Below, piece by piece: positions 1-13,577 of a stretch of 64,000 bases of DNA. Every line of letters starts with the position of its first letter. Position 1 is the stretch's first letter. Source of the stretch: Rhyacichthys aspro (Eukaryota > Chordata > Actinopteri > Gobiiformes > Rhyacichthyidae); NCBI GenBank assembly GCA_036850595.1, contig CM072155.1, forward strand, positions 8,806,256-8,870,255, read 5' to 3'. Position numbers and translations under genes: made by a program. The notes beneath the pieces were generated by a model that saw only the letters and a program-made list of their open reading frames with translations, did no database searches and had not been told where the DNA came from.

Positions 1-3000
1 CTCAGCGAAGCCAGCTGACGCCTTTGAACCTGTCTCCTTGGGGGATCTTTCCTGTCCTGCTCGTGATCTATGTGGAGCCTGAGAGAATTCATAAATAATG
101 CCTATTTGTTCCTTCTCTGACATATGAAGCTCCTGTGCTCTGACCCCCTGTGGCTGCAGAGGAAGACCAGGCTAAAAGCAGGAGAATGGAAGAAGAAGGG
201 CCAGGATGATATTCAGATCAAAGCAAACGTGGCCATGTGATCAGAAAGACTGCATCAGCTGGATGACAGCTTGTTGTTTCTCATGCATCCACGCCGAGCC
301 TATCATATGTTCCCCGGTGGACTCCTAAAGCAGGCTAAACCCCGACTGATGAAGCTCCCTGGTTGTATTTTAATGCCGCTACATGCTGAATATTTTTCCT
401 GACTATAGCTAGGGGCCATGAGGGCTTTTTCGCATAGTGACAGCGCACGCCGGAGAGTTCCTTGGCAGCGGGCCTTCGAGCACACATCCATCATCTCCCC
501 AGAGAGTGTCAAATTAGCAGCGCGCTAAACAGGTGGCTTAGCAGCAGATGCCAAGGAGCTAGCAGGAAAGAGATTGAGGTCATGTTTGTTTAATCGCCCC
601 AGGGGTCAAGCACCAGATGGATGCGGGTTTGGACTTCTTATTTTTGCGATGCAGAAAAGCGCTGTTTCACATTTCCACGGCTGGTAGTGATAATGGGCAA
701 TTAGAGTGCTCGGCAAAGGTTCAAAATAGGCTGAAATGAAATGTTGTTTGATTAGGAGCTTCCACCGTTAGGCATCAAAACGCTATGAAAAGTGTTATTG
801 ATTTTGCATCAGGGAGCGTGAATATAAATGTGGAGCGCCGTGAGAGCAGAAAGAGGTTGAAATCCTAATAAGTATTTAACACAACACCTGCAAGACTTTT
901 ACTTATTAAACAAAGTTCCTCATGAATGTATGAGGAATGGAAATGTTTCCTTCAGATATGTTTTAGTTTTTTATATTACTGTTTTATATATTACTGTACT
1001 GCCACAGTTATAGAAAACAAATATAATTACTTATAAAATGCTAAAAAAACAAAAAACAAAAAAACAAACAAACCAAGGTTCATCTCAGGCTAATGTAACA
1101 ACTGGATACTTTTTATATCTTGATATATTACACAATCATCTATTTGAGAGATATATGAGATCAAAATGAATATATGTCTGTTGCATAACTCGTCATGTGA
1201 GGATATGATGACACTTAAAGCCAAGTTTTTTCTTACACTTAAGATTGTGTTGAATGGATAATGTCCAGTGGGTGCACCATAATGCTTCCTGGTGGCTCAG
1301 AGTCTCATCTTTCCTGTTTTTTTTCTGCCATGTAAATTAGATCCAGTAATCGCCTCAGGCAGTAAATGAGATGATTTAGACAGTAATTTGTGGAAGACAA
1401 CTTTGAGGTCAATAGAGTCTGTTCACTCATTTGCATTCAGTTTGTTTTGAGCTGGGCCCAGTTATGTAAGTCCGACTTCTCTTACCATCTGTCGGAATTG
1501 AAAACCTACAATAACACCCTATTAGAGTAAGGGAGTTTGTTTAGTTTCACACCACTTAACTGTGACACCACTAATGCTACTATTCACAGGATCCTCACTG
1601 TATTGGAACAATCTAAACCCAAATGGAAGGGTTCAGGTGGGTCCATTTAACACTGATTCAGTGACAAAAGCTGTTTCTTGTAAAACTGTATTACACAAAG
1701 TAGTTATGTGTCATAGTTTGAGACTGAGGGACTGCAAAGGCAAAGATTTTACACAAAGGCCACGTCATGAGCTATTATGAGAGTGAGTGGTCTGCTAAAG
1801 GCCGAGTGGTAGGTCTTAGATGTTTCTAAGTTAGTTTCATTTGTTGATTAGAGCTGGGTGATTGTGAGGTCAGTGACGGCTAAAGTGATGAGACCTTATT
1901 ATTCCTAACAGCTCTCTCCATTATTGTTGACAGTAGTGGACTGTTATCATTACCAAGCGGGGTGCGTACTTGTCATTCGTTTCCTTGTTATTAAATTTAG
2001 CTCTTGCATTATGCATGAGGGGGATATTACTGCAGTCTGTATCAGATTGCTTAAGAGGTTGCCTTTGCTGGGATCGCCTTAAGGGCTTTTCCCTTCAGTC
2101 ACTGAGGCGGTGAACCACGCTGCTGCACAATAACTGCAGCCTGTGGCCCTAACATCACAGGATGTGTTTCCAGTACTGTTCCCTGCAGCCTTCTGTTCAC
2201 AATTACCATTAATGACTCTTTCAACGTATCAGGCAATTTCTCACACAGCCATAGCTTTATGGTCTCAGATGCTGTTTCAGCAGCAAGACAAGGCACTGCT
2301 TGTGCCACTGTTCAGTAGCTTACTGCACAGAAACTACAGTACATGTTCTTATTCCCTCGTCTTCCTAATGTGTTCAAAGTATGCCTAACACAAACTCTCA
2401 CTAGAACATTGCCTGCCAATAAACACCTCCATTTTCACAGCTGACCATCAACAGAGGAAAAGCCATAACTTCTCACACTTGTTGAGTTGAATACTTAATA
2501 AGTAAATTAACCATTTAAATTCAGTCAACCAATAGATGTGACAACATGTGATTGGGATAAGGCCAAGTTTATTATTTTTAAAACTGACTAAACCAGCGTG
2601 TTATACTCTGAACAGCACTGAAACCAGAGTGTGTTGTCCAATCACAGTAGTTTCAGGCTAAACCCCTCCCTCTGAGGGATATAAACTCAGCTCTCTTATC
2701 AGTTGAACTCAGAACTGACAAAGCTCCTTGGATGAGGGACGAAACGTCTTCTCCTCTAAACTTACATCCAGATGCCTTTTTTGAAACCCTTTTCTTTTAA
2801 ACTGTTACTTATTTTAAAAAGTTGAAATGTGTTCTTTCTCAAAGGTAAGAATCAGCAGTTGTAGAAATTTAGTGCGAAAGTCATTAGGACAATCGTAGTA
2901 CACATTATACTTCCTCCAATTTTTATGCATTATTGGACTTTAAATGCAATCCTCTGTAATATATTCGTTTTGAATAAGAGAGTTTTAGAAATGCACTTGT

Positions 3001-6000
3001 ATGCAACATTTATTTGGCTCTTAATGGGATTCAGCCCCTAAGACATAAAGTGAGTTTCCCTCCCTGTGCTTATTGAGCAGTTTGAATATTCCGTGGATTC
3101 TGTTGTGGTGAAGAGTGGAAGGGTATTCTGTCGACACAGCGTTATTGGATGTGGAGACTAGTGATGAAGTCAACTCTTTTCCCAAGGACTCGTTCAGGTT
3201 CAAAACCCTGACTTCACTCCCAAAGGCATGTAGGGTGCTCCACAACCTTTGGCAGAGTTGAGTTTTTGGCTCTGAGTTATTGTTTTGTGCACACTGTAAA
3301 ACATAGAGTGAGCCAGCTTATTTGCATCCTCCAGCCTCAGGGAAGAGCACTGTGCTATCGATTCTGTATGAAGCACATACCACCTTTGTTGTTACATAAC
3401 CAAGAATTTTCTTGAGGAATCCCAAAGCTTCCTGTATTCATATCTCCCGCATAACAGAGCTGAGAACAGCCATGCCATTCCTGCAGTGCTGCTGACATGA
3501 AGCCATAGCAGCGGAGCGCGTCCCTCCCCTGAAGACTGTCTGTACTTTCCAACACAAAGACCAGCCGCCTTCGAGCAAAACATACAGCGTCCTTGTCAGC
3601 CAGGGCAGAGCAGTTATGTAATCTTACTTGATTATTATCACTTTTTCATTCAACAGTAGGTACTATTATTATTATTTATTTTCCTTGGGACGCAAGTGAA
3701 CAGTTATTTCTTATGTTTCAGATGGCTGTATTGTGCAAAGCATCCAACTCCTATCACCACCTAACTTTTGAAATACATGTTGGTTCTAATGAGTCGTAAT
3801 AAAAGCTCCCATTCTCACAGAACTGAGGCAATTGTGTGCTGCTGATGCTCACGACTCCATCTAGTGGTAAGAAGTTATATAACAAGCCTTCATCTTTACA
3901 ATGAAACAATTAGGAAATTCAGAAATGATCTAGTCAGTGTGCACAAGGCAATTGCTTCTTTGTCCATGTGTTAATCTTATGGAGGAGAACACAGAATACA
4001 GTATAGAAAAGTCATATCCTTGGGGCATTTTTATTTTATATAAAGTTTTGACTCATGCTGTTTTTTGCCTTGTCTCAGTTGCACCTGTCGGATGTTTCTA
4101 ACCAAACCCCTACAGGCCTTATGTAACATCAAACACACTGTCAGTATCCTGAGCCGACACTACTGTTTGTGCGCACACACACACATATGTATATATATCT
4201 ATGCACTGTTTAGAAGTAGCATTGTAATAGACTCCATGCATTTGTTGTTTCTCTGCACTGGCACTGTGCAGCTCCCCATAGACGAAGCCCTCCCATGCCC
4301 TAATAAGGAGTTAACATTTACTTTTAAAAAGACTCTAGTGCCTACCATCTCTCTCTGCGTCCTCCGCATGGTTCCTCACTTCCATGCTTGAAAGAGTGTG
4401 AGACGAGCAGCGGGAGGGAGGGTCTGATCTCTCTCCAGGGTTCGCACTCAAGAGACACGTCTCAAAAATCCCATAATGGATTCCATCACTGGGGACAGCT
4501 CCTCTGCTTTCAAGTTCAATTGGAACCAAAATAGAGGAAAGATGTTTTCTACTGGGGAAACTAAAACCTATCCAGAGTTGATGCAAATACATGTGACGGT
4601 TGCAACAGGTGGGTCTCACTCAGGTGAATTCTCTAATCTGTCTGGTTCAAAGCAGGACTGTGGGATTGTAACCATGTCAATCTGATGATTTGTCCTTACG
4701 CGCCTTACCAAAATACGCTTTAACTCCAGCACAGAGATGTGTGCGGATCATCCGACAACCTTTCACTTGACCTCGCATCATTGCTTCATGGTCATTATTG
4801 ATTCATAAAGCTGACATTTGGCAAAGCTAAAAGGAGAACTGCACAAACAAAAACCAGGGGAGCGGAAGGAAACAGAGTGTCGCCCTCGCTCTGTGTCAAA
4901 GTAACCCATGTATCAAAGTGAAAAACCACTGACACTACAAAGTTTTATTAATTTTATGGATATATTTTTAATTATGGGTTTGTTACGGTAAACCAGCCTC
5001 GGTCAAAATTGATCTGGGCTGCATCTGTTGTATTGTTGTTGTTGGTAATTTGAACCCACTTGCCACAGGAAGTGTGATATCATCTGCATTTTAATCTATA
5101 GCCTTGAACAAAAATCCAATCCAAGCAAAATAAAGTAACTTGAAGTAGCTTGAATGTAATCACTGAACTTTCCATCAACAGTGTTTCAAACGTCCTAAAC
5201 CGACGGCTTGAAAAGGCAACAAAGACATGAAAAGCACACAAAGCTGCCTCAAGTTGGAAAAGTCCGTGCGTGTGTTTTGATGGGAGTCATGTCGGGCCGT
5301 CCCGCAGGAAGCCGTGTGTCAGTGTGAGGCAGACTGTTGCCATTTCTCCATGCCTCTGTGCACCGGGCCGGCCCAGAGAGGACTGCGCTTTACTCAGAGC
5401 AGCCTGCCGTACGTGTCCGAGTGTTGTGGAGCCGAATCACTGCTTAAGCCAACACCAGCGGGGCGTTGTCTGCTGTCACACTTCTCAGTTCTGGTCCAGA
5501 CTGTTGGTTTGGCACTCCTCAGCAACATGTGATACAAGTCCACAAGCATTATTTTTCAATCTCATTAAATACACATTGTAACTGGTGCGTCAAAGGGTAA
5601 AAACACAATGGCAGTGCAGTTATGGATGGGTTTCCGAATAAAACTTTCCACAATAGTATGGAACAACATTTTTCATAACATCCACAGCTCCCAATGGGCT
5701 AACACAGGCACCACATCAATAAAAATGCTATTATTCTGAACTCAATTTTCTTTAGACTTTATAAATACCTGCACAAAAGACACCTTCTAAGTTAAAGTTC
5801 TGCGACAGTGAAGAGTTGGTGTTGTATGATTGACATGCTTCATTCTAAAAACAAAAAGACAAAGTGCTGCGGTAGTATCACTTTCAAAGCATCAATTGTT
5901 TTTAAATGATGCCTTTAACTAAAATAAAGTTTAGTAGTATCCAGATCCACAAGTACAGCTCATCCAAGTGCGTTTAGTTTTTTGGGTCCTGTGAAAAAGA

Positions 6001-9000
6001 GAGGGGCTCCTGTTGAGAAGAGGAAAAGCACTTATTATTAATAATTCAGAGCAAGAGGCGCTTTATTAGGAGACACGCTTTACCTCTCGGTGAGAAAGAA
6101 GTCGTTCTTAAAGCCCACCGTTTTTGTTCTGTAAGTCAAACGGGGAATTTGAGAGAGACTGAGACAGCAAAGGGAAGTCTTGCTTTTGTCCAATACATGT
6201 GGACTTTCATCATCATCCAGAAATATGTGCATATATTGTTTCATTTTTTTCTGGACTAGTCAGGGTTATGATTATACAGTCTGTGTTTGAATCTCTGACA
6301 TGAAGTATTGTCTGTTTTTCTAAAAATTCAGCATGTGCCCTATTTACTCTACACATTATGCATTTTGCATTTATCACATAACCTTGAACATATTGGCTCA
6401 GGCAGTCTGCAGTCACCTAAAGGAGGACACACACATCAAACGGTGTAATATACACAACATGATGTAGCGTGACCTCTTTTTGTAAATCATTGCGAGATAC
6501 ACAGCAAACACTGGCCTATTGTTCCAGCCTCTGCATTACTTTGCATACATTTTCCCCTGAGTCATTCTATATACACACACATTTGGTTCGATAGCGCACG
6601 GCAGGCCTGAATAAAGTGTTTTCTGCGGTTGCTATAATTAAAATCCATAATTGAAACCTGAGGGATTATGTTCTGTTTCGGTCTCTAACGACTCTTGGCT
6701 GCCATACACGGCCCATGTGAACGGTGTTGTTGAGCTCTTTTCATTTTGCCGAGTGTGAGAGTGCGCTGACATCAGACTGACAGAGCTGTGACTAAGCGTC
6801 GTGCCTGTCTTTGTCCCTGGTTTCGAGGTGGTCTTGTGGGGCTCAGAGCCACACTGACACAGTATTTCTTACAGTAATTACCAGCCGCACAGCCAGAGGT
6901 TTGTCCTCATTTACCATCCATGTCTTCATCTCTGACGTCTGTGTCATCTTCTCACAGCTGGATCGATCTGCCTGTACATTTTGCCTTCCCCAGTTTAACT
7001 CCATGAAGCATTGCTATTTCACAAGTAATAAAGGCTGTGTGGCTATAGCCTTAGCAGTGGCAGAAAAGCCCATTTGAAATATCAGGTTTGGACGAGTGCT
7101 GCGCAGTTTTTTTTCTGGGTTATTATGTTCATGCATCAGTCTGCAGTCCAACGCCATTTTCTCCAGCTTCCAAAGAGCTTTCTCAGCCTCACATCATCCA
7201 GGCCTTAATGAAGTTTACCAATATCACATCAGCACGAATGCATACACATTCTCACACCTGCGCACAGTTGTATTGTTACCATCAGGTCAAACGGAGGGCA
7301 GGTAAATAAAACTCAGTCTTGTTTGTCTTCATTACACTGCAAGATGCGTGGTAAATAGCAGCCATTTTCCTGACATTATGCATCCACAAATTACTTGTTT
7401 CACATTAATTAAAAAAGTGCTATAAAAATTGCGAGTGGATGTTTGCAGTCTGCAGCTGGAGCAGAAATGTATTTTAATGAACAGTAATGGTGAGGCATTA
7501 ATTTGTATCAGCATAAAATTGCACATTATCTTGTCAGAGCTGAGCATTGGGAACTAATTGCTGATGATATAAACTTTCCAGTGCAATTTATAGAGATGAC
7601 ATATAGGGAAGTGAGAAGACAGGACTCTGGAGGCTGTTTTTTCAGAACGAATTTGGATACGAAAGTTATGTCTGTTCTTCTATACATCCCCAATAACTTT
7701 TATTAGCATGATATTAAAAGGCCAACAACACAGTGACCCATTATCAGGGATTTATTGAAAAAGCTTACCAATTCCTGTCTTTTTGCTGTGGAGTATATAT
7801 AAATAATTTATTATAGGTTTCATTTTCCATTCCAACCCCTTGAAGAAGAGACCCCTTAAAGCACACAGTTGTATATAATGTTGCCAATAAATGCCCATAG
7901 TAGTACAGGCAGCATATTGTCATGATTATTGAAAAACAGACAAATGTTTGATAAGGCTGTCTCATTGAAGTCTTATAAAAATACTTCTGTGAGCCCGAAG
8001 TAGCTGGATAGAATAACAGGCTTAGAGATAGCTCTGAGGAGGTGATGCCCCTTTGTGTTCCTGTGGGCTCTTTGGTCTCTCCAGCACAGCACAGACTCGT
8101 CTCTCTTCAGGCGTCGGCCATGTTGAGCCATTGAAATCAAAGGAATCCATTGGCACCTTTTCATCCCACTGTTGCCGCACACACAAAAGTAGAAAAAGAC
8201 CTTCTCCTCGTAACGAACCGAGCCATCGCTATGGTTACAGCTACATTATACTCTGGTCAAAAATCTTGTCCAATCATTCCTCAACAAAATCCTCTGCGTT
8301 CCCTGCATAGTTCCGGCGCTTGTGGAAACACCTGAGAGCAGTGGCAAGGGCAAGACGGCCCGCGGGTTATTGTGGCGTCTCAGCGCGGATGTTGAAAAGA
8401 TGGAATGCGGCACTCGCAGAAGTCACACTTGAATGGCTGGAGCCTGAAAAGCAATACATTATGGGAAATGTTTAATGAGTGGGCTTTATGAAGGTCTAGA
8501 AATCTCAAATAAAAGCTTCTTATGAAATAAAAATAATCTTTAGGTGCTGTATTTGTGACTGGCAGCTATCAAACATTTGGGTTGAGTAAGGTGAAGGTCA
8601 CAGATGACATATTGTTTTATGTGCCGTTATCTTTCCCCAGCATGTGTTTGTCCTCATCTGTCTGAATCCTCTGTTGTGTTGTGTTGAAACATTCACCATC
8701 ACTTAGCTCTGTAATCCATCTGCACATGCTCAATGAGTACACATGCGATCTCTCGGCCCCCTCACCTGGCCTTTATATTCTCCCCTTCCCATTCATTTCC
8801 CCCGTCTGTCTCGTGTTGCATTAGCCTTTCACTGTGCTTTCCCTTTGCACATCAAAGATTTTATTTATATCCCGTAAATGAGGTGATGCTGTGTGTGTCA
8901 CTCAGAGCGCATGCAGTGATTTATTTGGATTAGATGTTATATCTCAACCAGTTTGAATTTTGACTTTGCTCTCGCTTTTATGATGTAATAAAAAGTAAAG

Positions 9001-12000
9001 GCTTGGCAGAGGTATTCTCAGGGTGAAAAGATATTAAACCCAATAAATAAATGCTATGGAGTTGTTGAATTTTGTTGTGGAAAATGTCCCAGTATATGCG
9101 ATGTACACTTATTCTATTCAGTGATCAGCCGTAACATGATGAAATTGAACAGAAGGGCTCTGGTCTAAGAGAGGACTATACTTTTTTACTCTTTTTTACT
9201 TTAATTTGATTTAAACCAATTTCCTTCACTTAAGATCAACAGTAATTATACCTCCCATTACATGTTTCTTTATTTAGATTTCACTCCTTTTTCCCTGTTT
9301 AATGGATTTGTTCACAAATTAAAAACATGACCTTCTGTTCTACTTCTCCAAGAAAAAGAAATACCTTTAAAAGGATTGGTGGAAGTACATTTTTTAGTAA
9401 GTGCCTGCCAAGTGTTGGCACACAACTACTTTGAGCAAAGAACATCAATTTTAACTTTATTTTGTCCAGAGTTTTTTTTCTCCTAGCTAATGAGTGTTCT
9501 CCCCAAATGAGACATTGTTCTGCTCTAAAGGCCACCACAGACTGAGACTTATGTAATGCTCGGACAGTGTTATAAATGACTTGCTCCTAATTCTCTTCTT
9601 ACTTTTAGGCCACCTCTCTCCACAGCCTCTCTCCTGTGTGCTGGTATTTAGCTTTTTTCTTTTATAAAAATGGACTCTTATTGACATTTAGTGAGAGAAT
9701 AAGTAAAAATGCCAAGTGCTGTACCTCCAGACAAATTCCTCCTGTATTTACAAAGCAGTGTTTGTTGAGCAGGGCAATGAGCTCTGGGCTGTACATTTTG
9801 CTCGGTGAGATATTAGCATTCATGGTGTCAGTCTCCAGTCGCACAAAACAACTCCTGGGAAACCCTGTGTCACTCAGAAACATTTGTTAGTGAGGTCGGT
9901 CCTGGCAGCTCGCCCCTTCACACAGGCACATTTACAGATTCTATAACATTAAATGAGTCCTGGGCAGAGCCTGAGGAGCTTTGTGATTACACTGAGGAGC
10001 AGGTCTTTTGTCTTTATCCCATGAATGAGTGTAATGCTCATATTGATCGTGAGTGGGCTCTCCCAAAAGCCCCTGCAGAATGAGAAAAGGGCTCTAATGG
10101 AGCTAAGCTCGCAGGTTAAGTCCATGCTTTAATCAGAGCCATCATGATTAACAGAGCAGCGCCTGCCCTCGGGGGGCTCTACGTCTTTACTGTTTGGACA
10201 GGGGCGGGAGGGGCAATACCCTCAGGACAAGTGTGTGTCTGTGTGTGTTGGAAATAACAAGAGCATTGTAAACAGAATATTTCAGATGCACATTTTGGAT
10301 CATGAGGTTCTGTTGCTTGTTCTCAGTTTTGCACAGAGTGTTTTTGACTTTGGCCGATCAGTATTCTGTGAACATGATGTATCAGCAGTGTACGAGAATG
10401 CAGAAATGTCCCTCTATTTTCCGAGAATGTTCTCCCCTCAGTCCACAAACACCCACACTGTACTGTCTGAGCCAGCCCATTTTAGCTCTGTCTGTGTTTA
10501 ATCCAGTGTAGATGTAGATGGGCCACTATGTGGTTTCTGTGGTCAGACCATGATGGGCAGAAAAGACACTCTACTCTTTTGGAGCAAACTAGTGCAAGGT
10601 CATCTGGAAATACAGCGCATTAGCCAATCAAAGAGATGCAACCACACATGGCACAGGATTACTGTATATGATGTTACATAACACGCCTCATGATCCTCCA
10701 GACAGATCTGTAGAGCATGACATGTCTGTGTCCTTGTCATCTGTCTACGCCCCACTGTCAGTGTCCTCTGGTCAACACAAGTGAAAATGTCCTTTAAACC
10801 GTCTTTAAAATCACAAATGTTATAGTTCTCTTTGTGCTTTTCAACACAGCTCATTTTACACAAACTAAATGACCTTCAAATGCTAAAGGTCATAAACAAA
10901 ACATTATTTCAACCTAAAAAGACTTTTTCTCTTTTGTCATAAATGTGCTGGTTCAGGAGAACTGCACAGTTACTTGGCCAATTCTTTAAGACCCTTTAAT
11001 TCCTGCCTAATAGATTTTGAAAAGTGCACTGATGTGATTCATTCTCTCACTGTATATACTCCACATAACCCTCTACCATCCTCTCTGGTTTCCCCCAGAA
11101 TCTGCAGCAGCGCAGCCCTCCTGGAGTGCAATACTCAAGGACACTTCAGTAAGGTGGATCCGGCAACAAAAACAGGCAGAGAAGAAGCGAATTAGACTCC
11201 TGTTAAAAGCAGCGTGTGGCTGGGCCGGTCTTGGATCTAGGATTTTGTTGGGGGTGAGTGCGCAGCAGGCATCTTGGAGCAATAGCCCCCTGTGGAGTAG
11301 GAGATGGAGCTGTCTGCCCACTGAGCACTGTGGAAACGTGTCCCAGAAGTGGAGACTGGGAGGAAAGACGGCTGCTCCTTGATGCCCACATCCGTGAATA
11401 GCATAATGTCCTGCTGTACGGAACAATGAGCATGACTTTACCCTGTCCCCTCTGCTTCACTGCCTCACTCTATACCTTTAGAAGGACCTGAAGCATTGTG
11501 TCAGCCACTGCCAATCATTTATTATTGATTTGACATGAGGTGGACGGAGCAGGTGTAACAATTTGAGATCAGAGTGGAGCTAAACAATAAAAATAGAACA
11601 CAATGTGATTTTGAGTTCATCATAAAGCCTTTGTAGTGACATGCTTCCTCTTCCCGCAGGCTTCTTCGCCAACGGCACAAACATCTCGGATACACTTGCC
11701 TCTCCTGACTCAGCCGGTCCAACACGAGGCCGAGAAGTCCACATGGGACCCAGATGACCACTCACTGTCTCAACACGCAGCATCAGGAGAATGACGAACA
11801 AGACTTATGTAAAAGCAACATTTGGCTGTGGGTGGCAAAGTCAGTCACGCATCTTTAAACTTTTCACTCATTGTCATTTTTACTCTTGTTTTGAATGCAT
11901 GTATGTACCCAAAAGTGAAAAATAATTGCTTGTAGTTAAGCCTTGGGGGTTTTTTTCCCTCAGAGCATATCCACAGTCTCGTATCCTCTTTTTATTTAGC

Positions 12001-13430
12001 TCTTAAAACACACAAACTGTTGGAGTTTTTTTCCCATTTTTCCCAGTTCAGATTGAGATGTGGTGAGGTGCCAGCAACACAGAGCCCAGTGCAGAGCCAT
12101 CCATCACACTGCTGCCCTGGACCCCTCTGATAACAGACTGTGTCAGTTGTACAAGCACGGCTGCCATCAATCACTGCAGCACAAGCCTCACAGTCATGAA
12201 TATTCGGTAAACACATCGAGACAATGACCCACTGTACATATATTAGCCCCTTTTAAGGCAGTTTGGGAAGAAGTTGGAATGTCAAGTAGACAAAATGATG
12301 CAATCCAAAATTTCAAATGCCCACACAAACCTCCAGTAGCCTTATAATATACAGAGTCTCAAGGGGCGACATCATTTCATGTCACTAGGCACTGAAAACA
12401 ACAGTCTACTGTATCTGAATTAGAGGTACACAAAGCTACACAATCAATGATTAAAAGGTTTGTCACAGTTTTGGAAAGGCTCCCTTCAAAATCACATTCT
12501 TTTTTGCAGATGTTTTATAAGGCTGTTCATCTACTGCAGCAAAAAAATTAACTCTGTTTGTGATGGTATGATTCAGTCATTCTCTTTTGCTTTTATTACT
12601 TTACAGTAAATTCAATGAAATCTTGAGGCTGAATGAAACAACCTTCACTGACAGCAAGTTTGCAGTACTAACATTAGTCAGATAAGACAGTTTGAGCAGG
12701 GGATTATACTGGCGCTTTTTGCACAAGGTCACCTCTGCAGCACTAGTCTCTCCACAACAGAACTCTGCCTGTCTTTACAGCACATTCTGTAAAGTGTAGC
12801 TCAAATGAAAGTAGCTGGGAGCATTATGCAGATACAACTGCAGAGCAAACCGTGTGAGGCGTTTTGTTCAAGCACCTTTCTGTTAATCTTCAACGCCTCC
12901 TAGTGATCACAATGTAGTACTGCAGGCTTCAAGACATCTGCAAAAATAGCATTTAAAATAAAGTATAAATATTTTCATAAAATGTAATGTATTCTGGACA
13001 CACTATATATTTTGTGGAATCCATATCATAATTAACAAGAATACAATTATCCATGTGCCCAAGACTTAATGGAAACATTCTTAAATACAGTTTGGGATGT
13101 ATTTAGTTAACTAAATATAAGGACTCATTCTAAGGACTAAATATTAAAAATATTTAAAAATGAATCATTCCTTACCATTTAATAAATGACAAGTGTCTTT
13201 AGATTTTTTTGTGTTGTATTTGTGCAGAAATCCTAAAGCCTTATTGGACTGATGCTTGAAGATCTGTAAATTCAAAGGCACAGAGGGAGGTTTCATTAGG
13301 ACACCATGCCCTGATGTTGAAGTCTCCATTTTTTTGCTCAGTAATGAAAACAAAGTAGATTCCTGAGGAAGTAAAAGCCATTTCCTGGTCATTCAAGCCG
13401 CACAAGTAATGTGTATGATAATGATAAGAC
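1..13430. other. Gene-free region upstream of pecam1
   Basis: I find no supportable gene in these 13.4 kb on either strand. The open frames are short, lack recognisable domains, do not chain through splice sites and often lack an ATG. The region holds one repeat relic (about 2.59-2.79 kb), a short CA/TA run near 4.17 kb, and several blocks of mixed-composition DNA rich in homeobox-type ATTA cores that could be regulatory (about 0.60-0.85, 7.37-7.61 and 9.93-10.17 kb, listed as findings). A short exon-like open stretch at 11.66-11.75 kb is also noted separately. Confidence 0.6.
2590..2790. repeat. Transposable-element relic with a common fish repeat motif
   Basis: This block carries a short TATA-like stretch followed by a segment ending in GGACGAAACGTCTTC. 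From memory, the 'cttggatgagngacgaaacgtcttc' type of sequence recurs in many teleost interspersed repeats. No coding remnant, terminal repeat or target-site duplication is visible, so I cannot assign a class or exact borders. Confidence 0.4.
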
Positions 13431-13577
13431 AAGAAACACCCCTCTACTCTCTTAGACACCACCTCTCCTTCCTCTAGCCCTCCTCCGTCCTTCTACATGC
13501 CCTTGTGCCCTCTCCATCGCCAATCCGCTCTTGCTATATCTAAATCTTACACCTTAGGAGAGTTACCTTAGCTCAGG
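13430..13577 (+). promoter_or_regulatory. pecam1: Candidate pecam1 promoter and 5' UTR
   Basis: This pyrimidine-rich stretch precedes the pecam1 start codon and has no canonical TATA box. Just upstream, at about 13,350-13,388, are a FOX-like AAAACAAAG and two ETS-type GGAA cores (GAGGAAGT and TTTCCTGG), the motif classes typical of endothelial and haematopoietic genes. The start site cannot be fixed from sequence. The assignment rests on position and motif content only. Confidence 0.3.

Noticed and set aside
4065..4391. 108-codon plus-strand frame
   Set aside because: It passes through a CA/TA microsatellite and non-coding-like sequence, with no homology recognised and no conserved start context.
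11073..11460. 117-codon minus-strand frame upstream of pecam1
   Set aside because: Low-complexity, Cys/His/Pro-scattered translation with no domain, no splice partners and an overlapping alternative frame of similar length.
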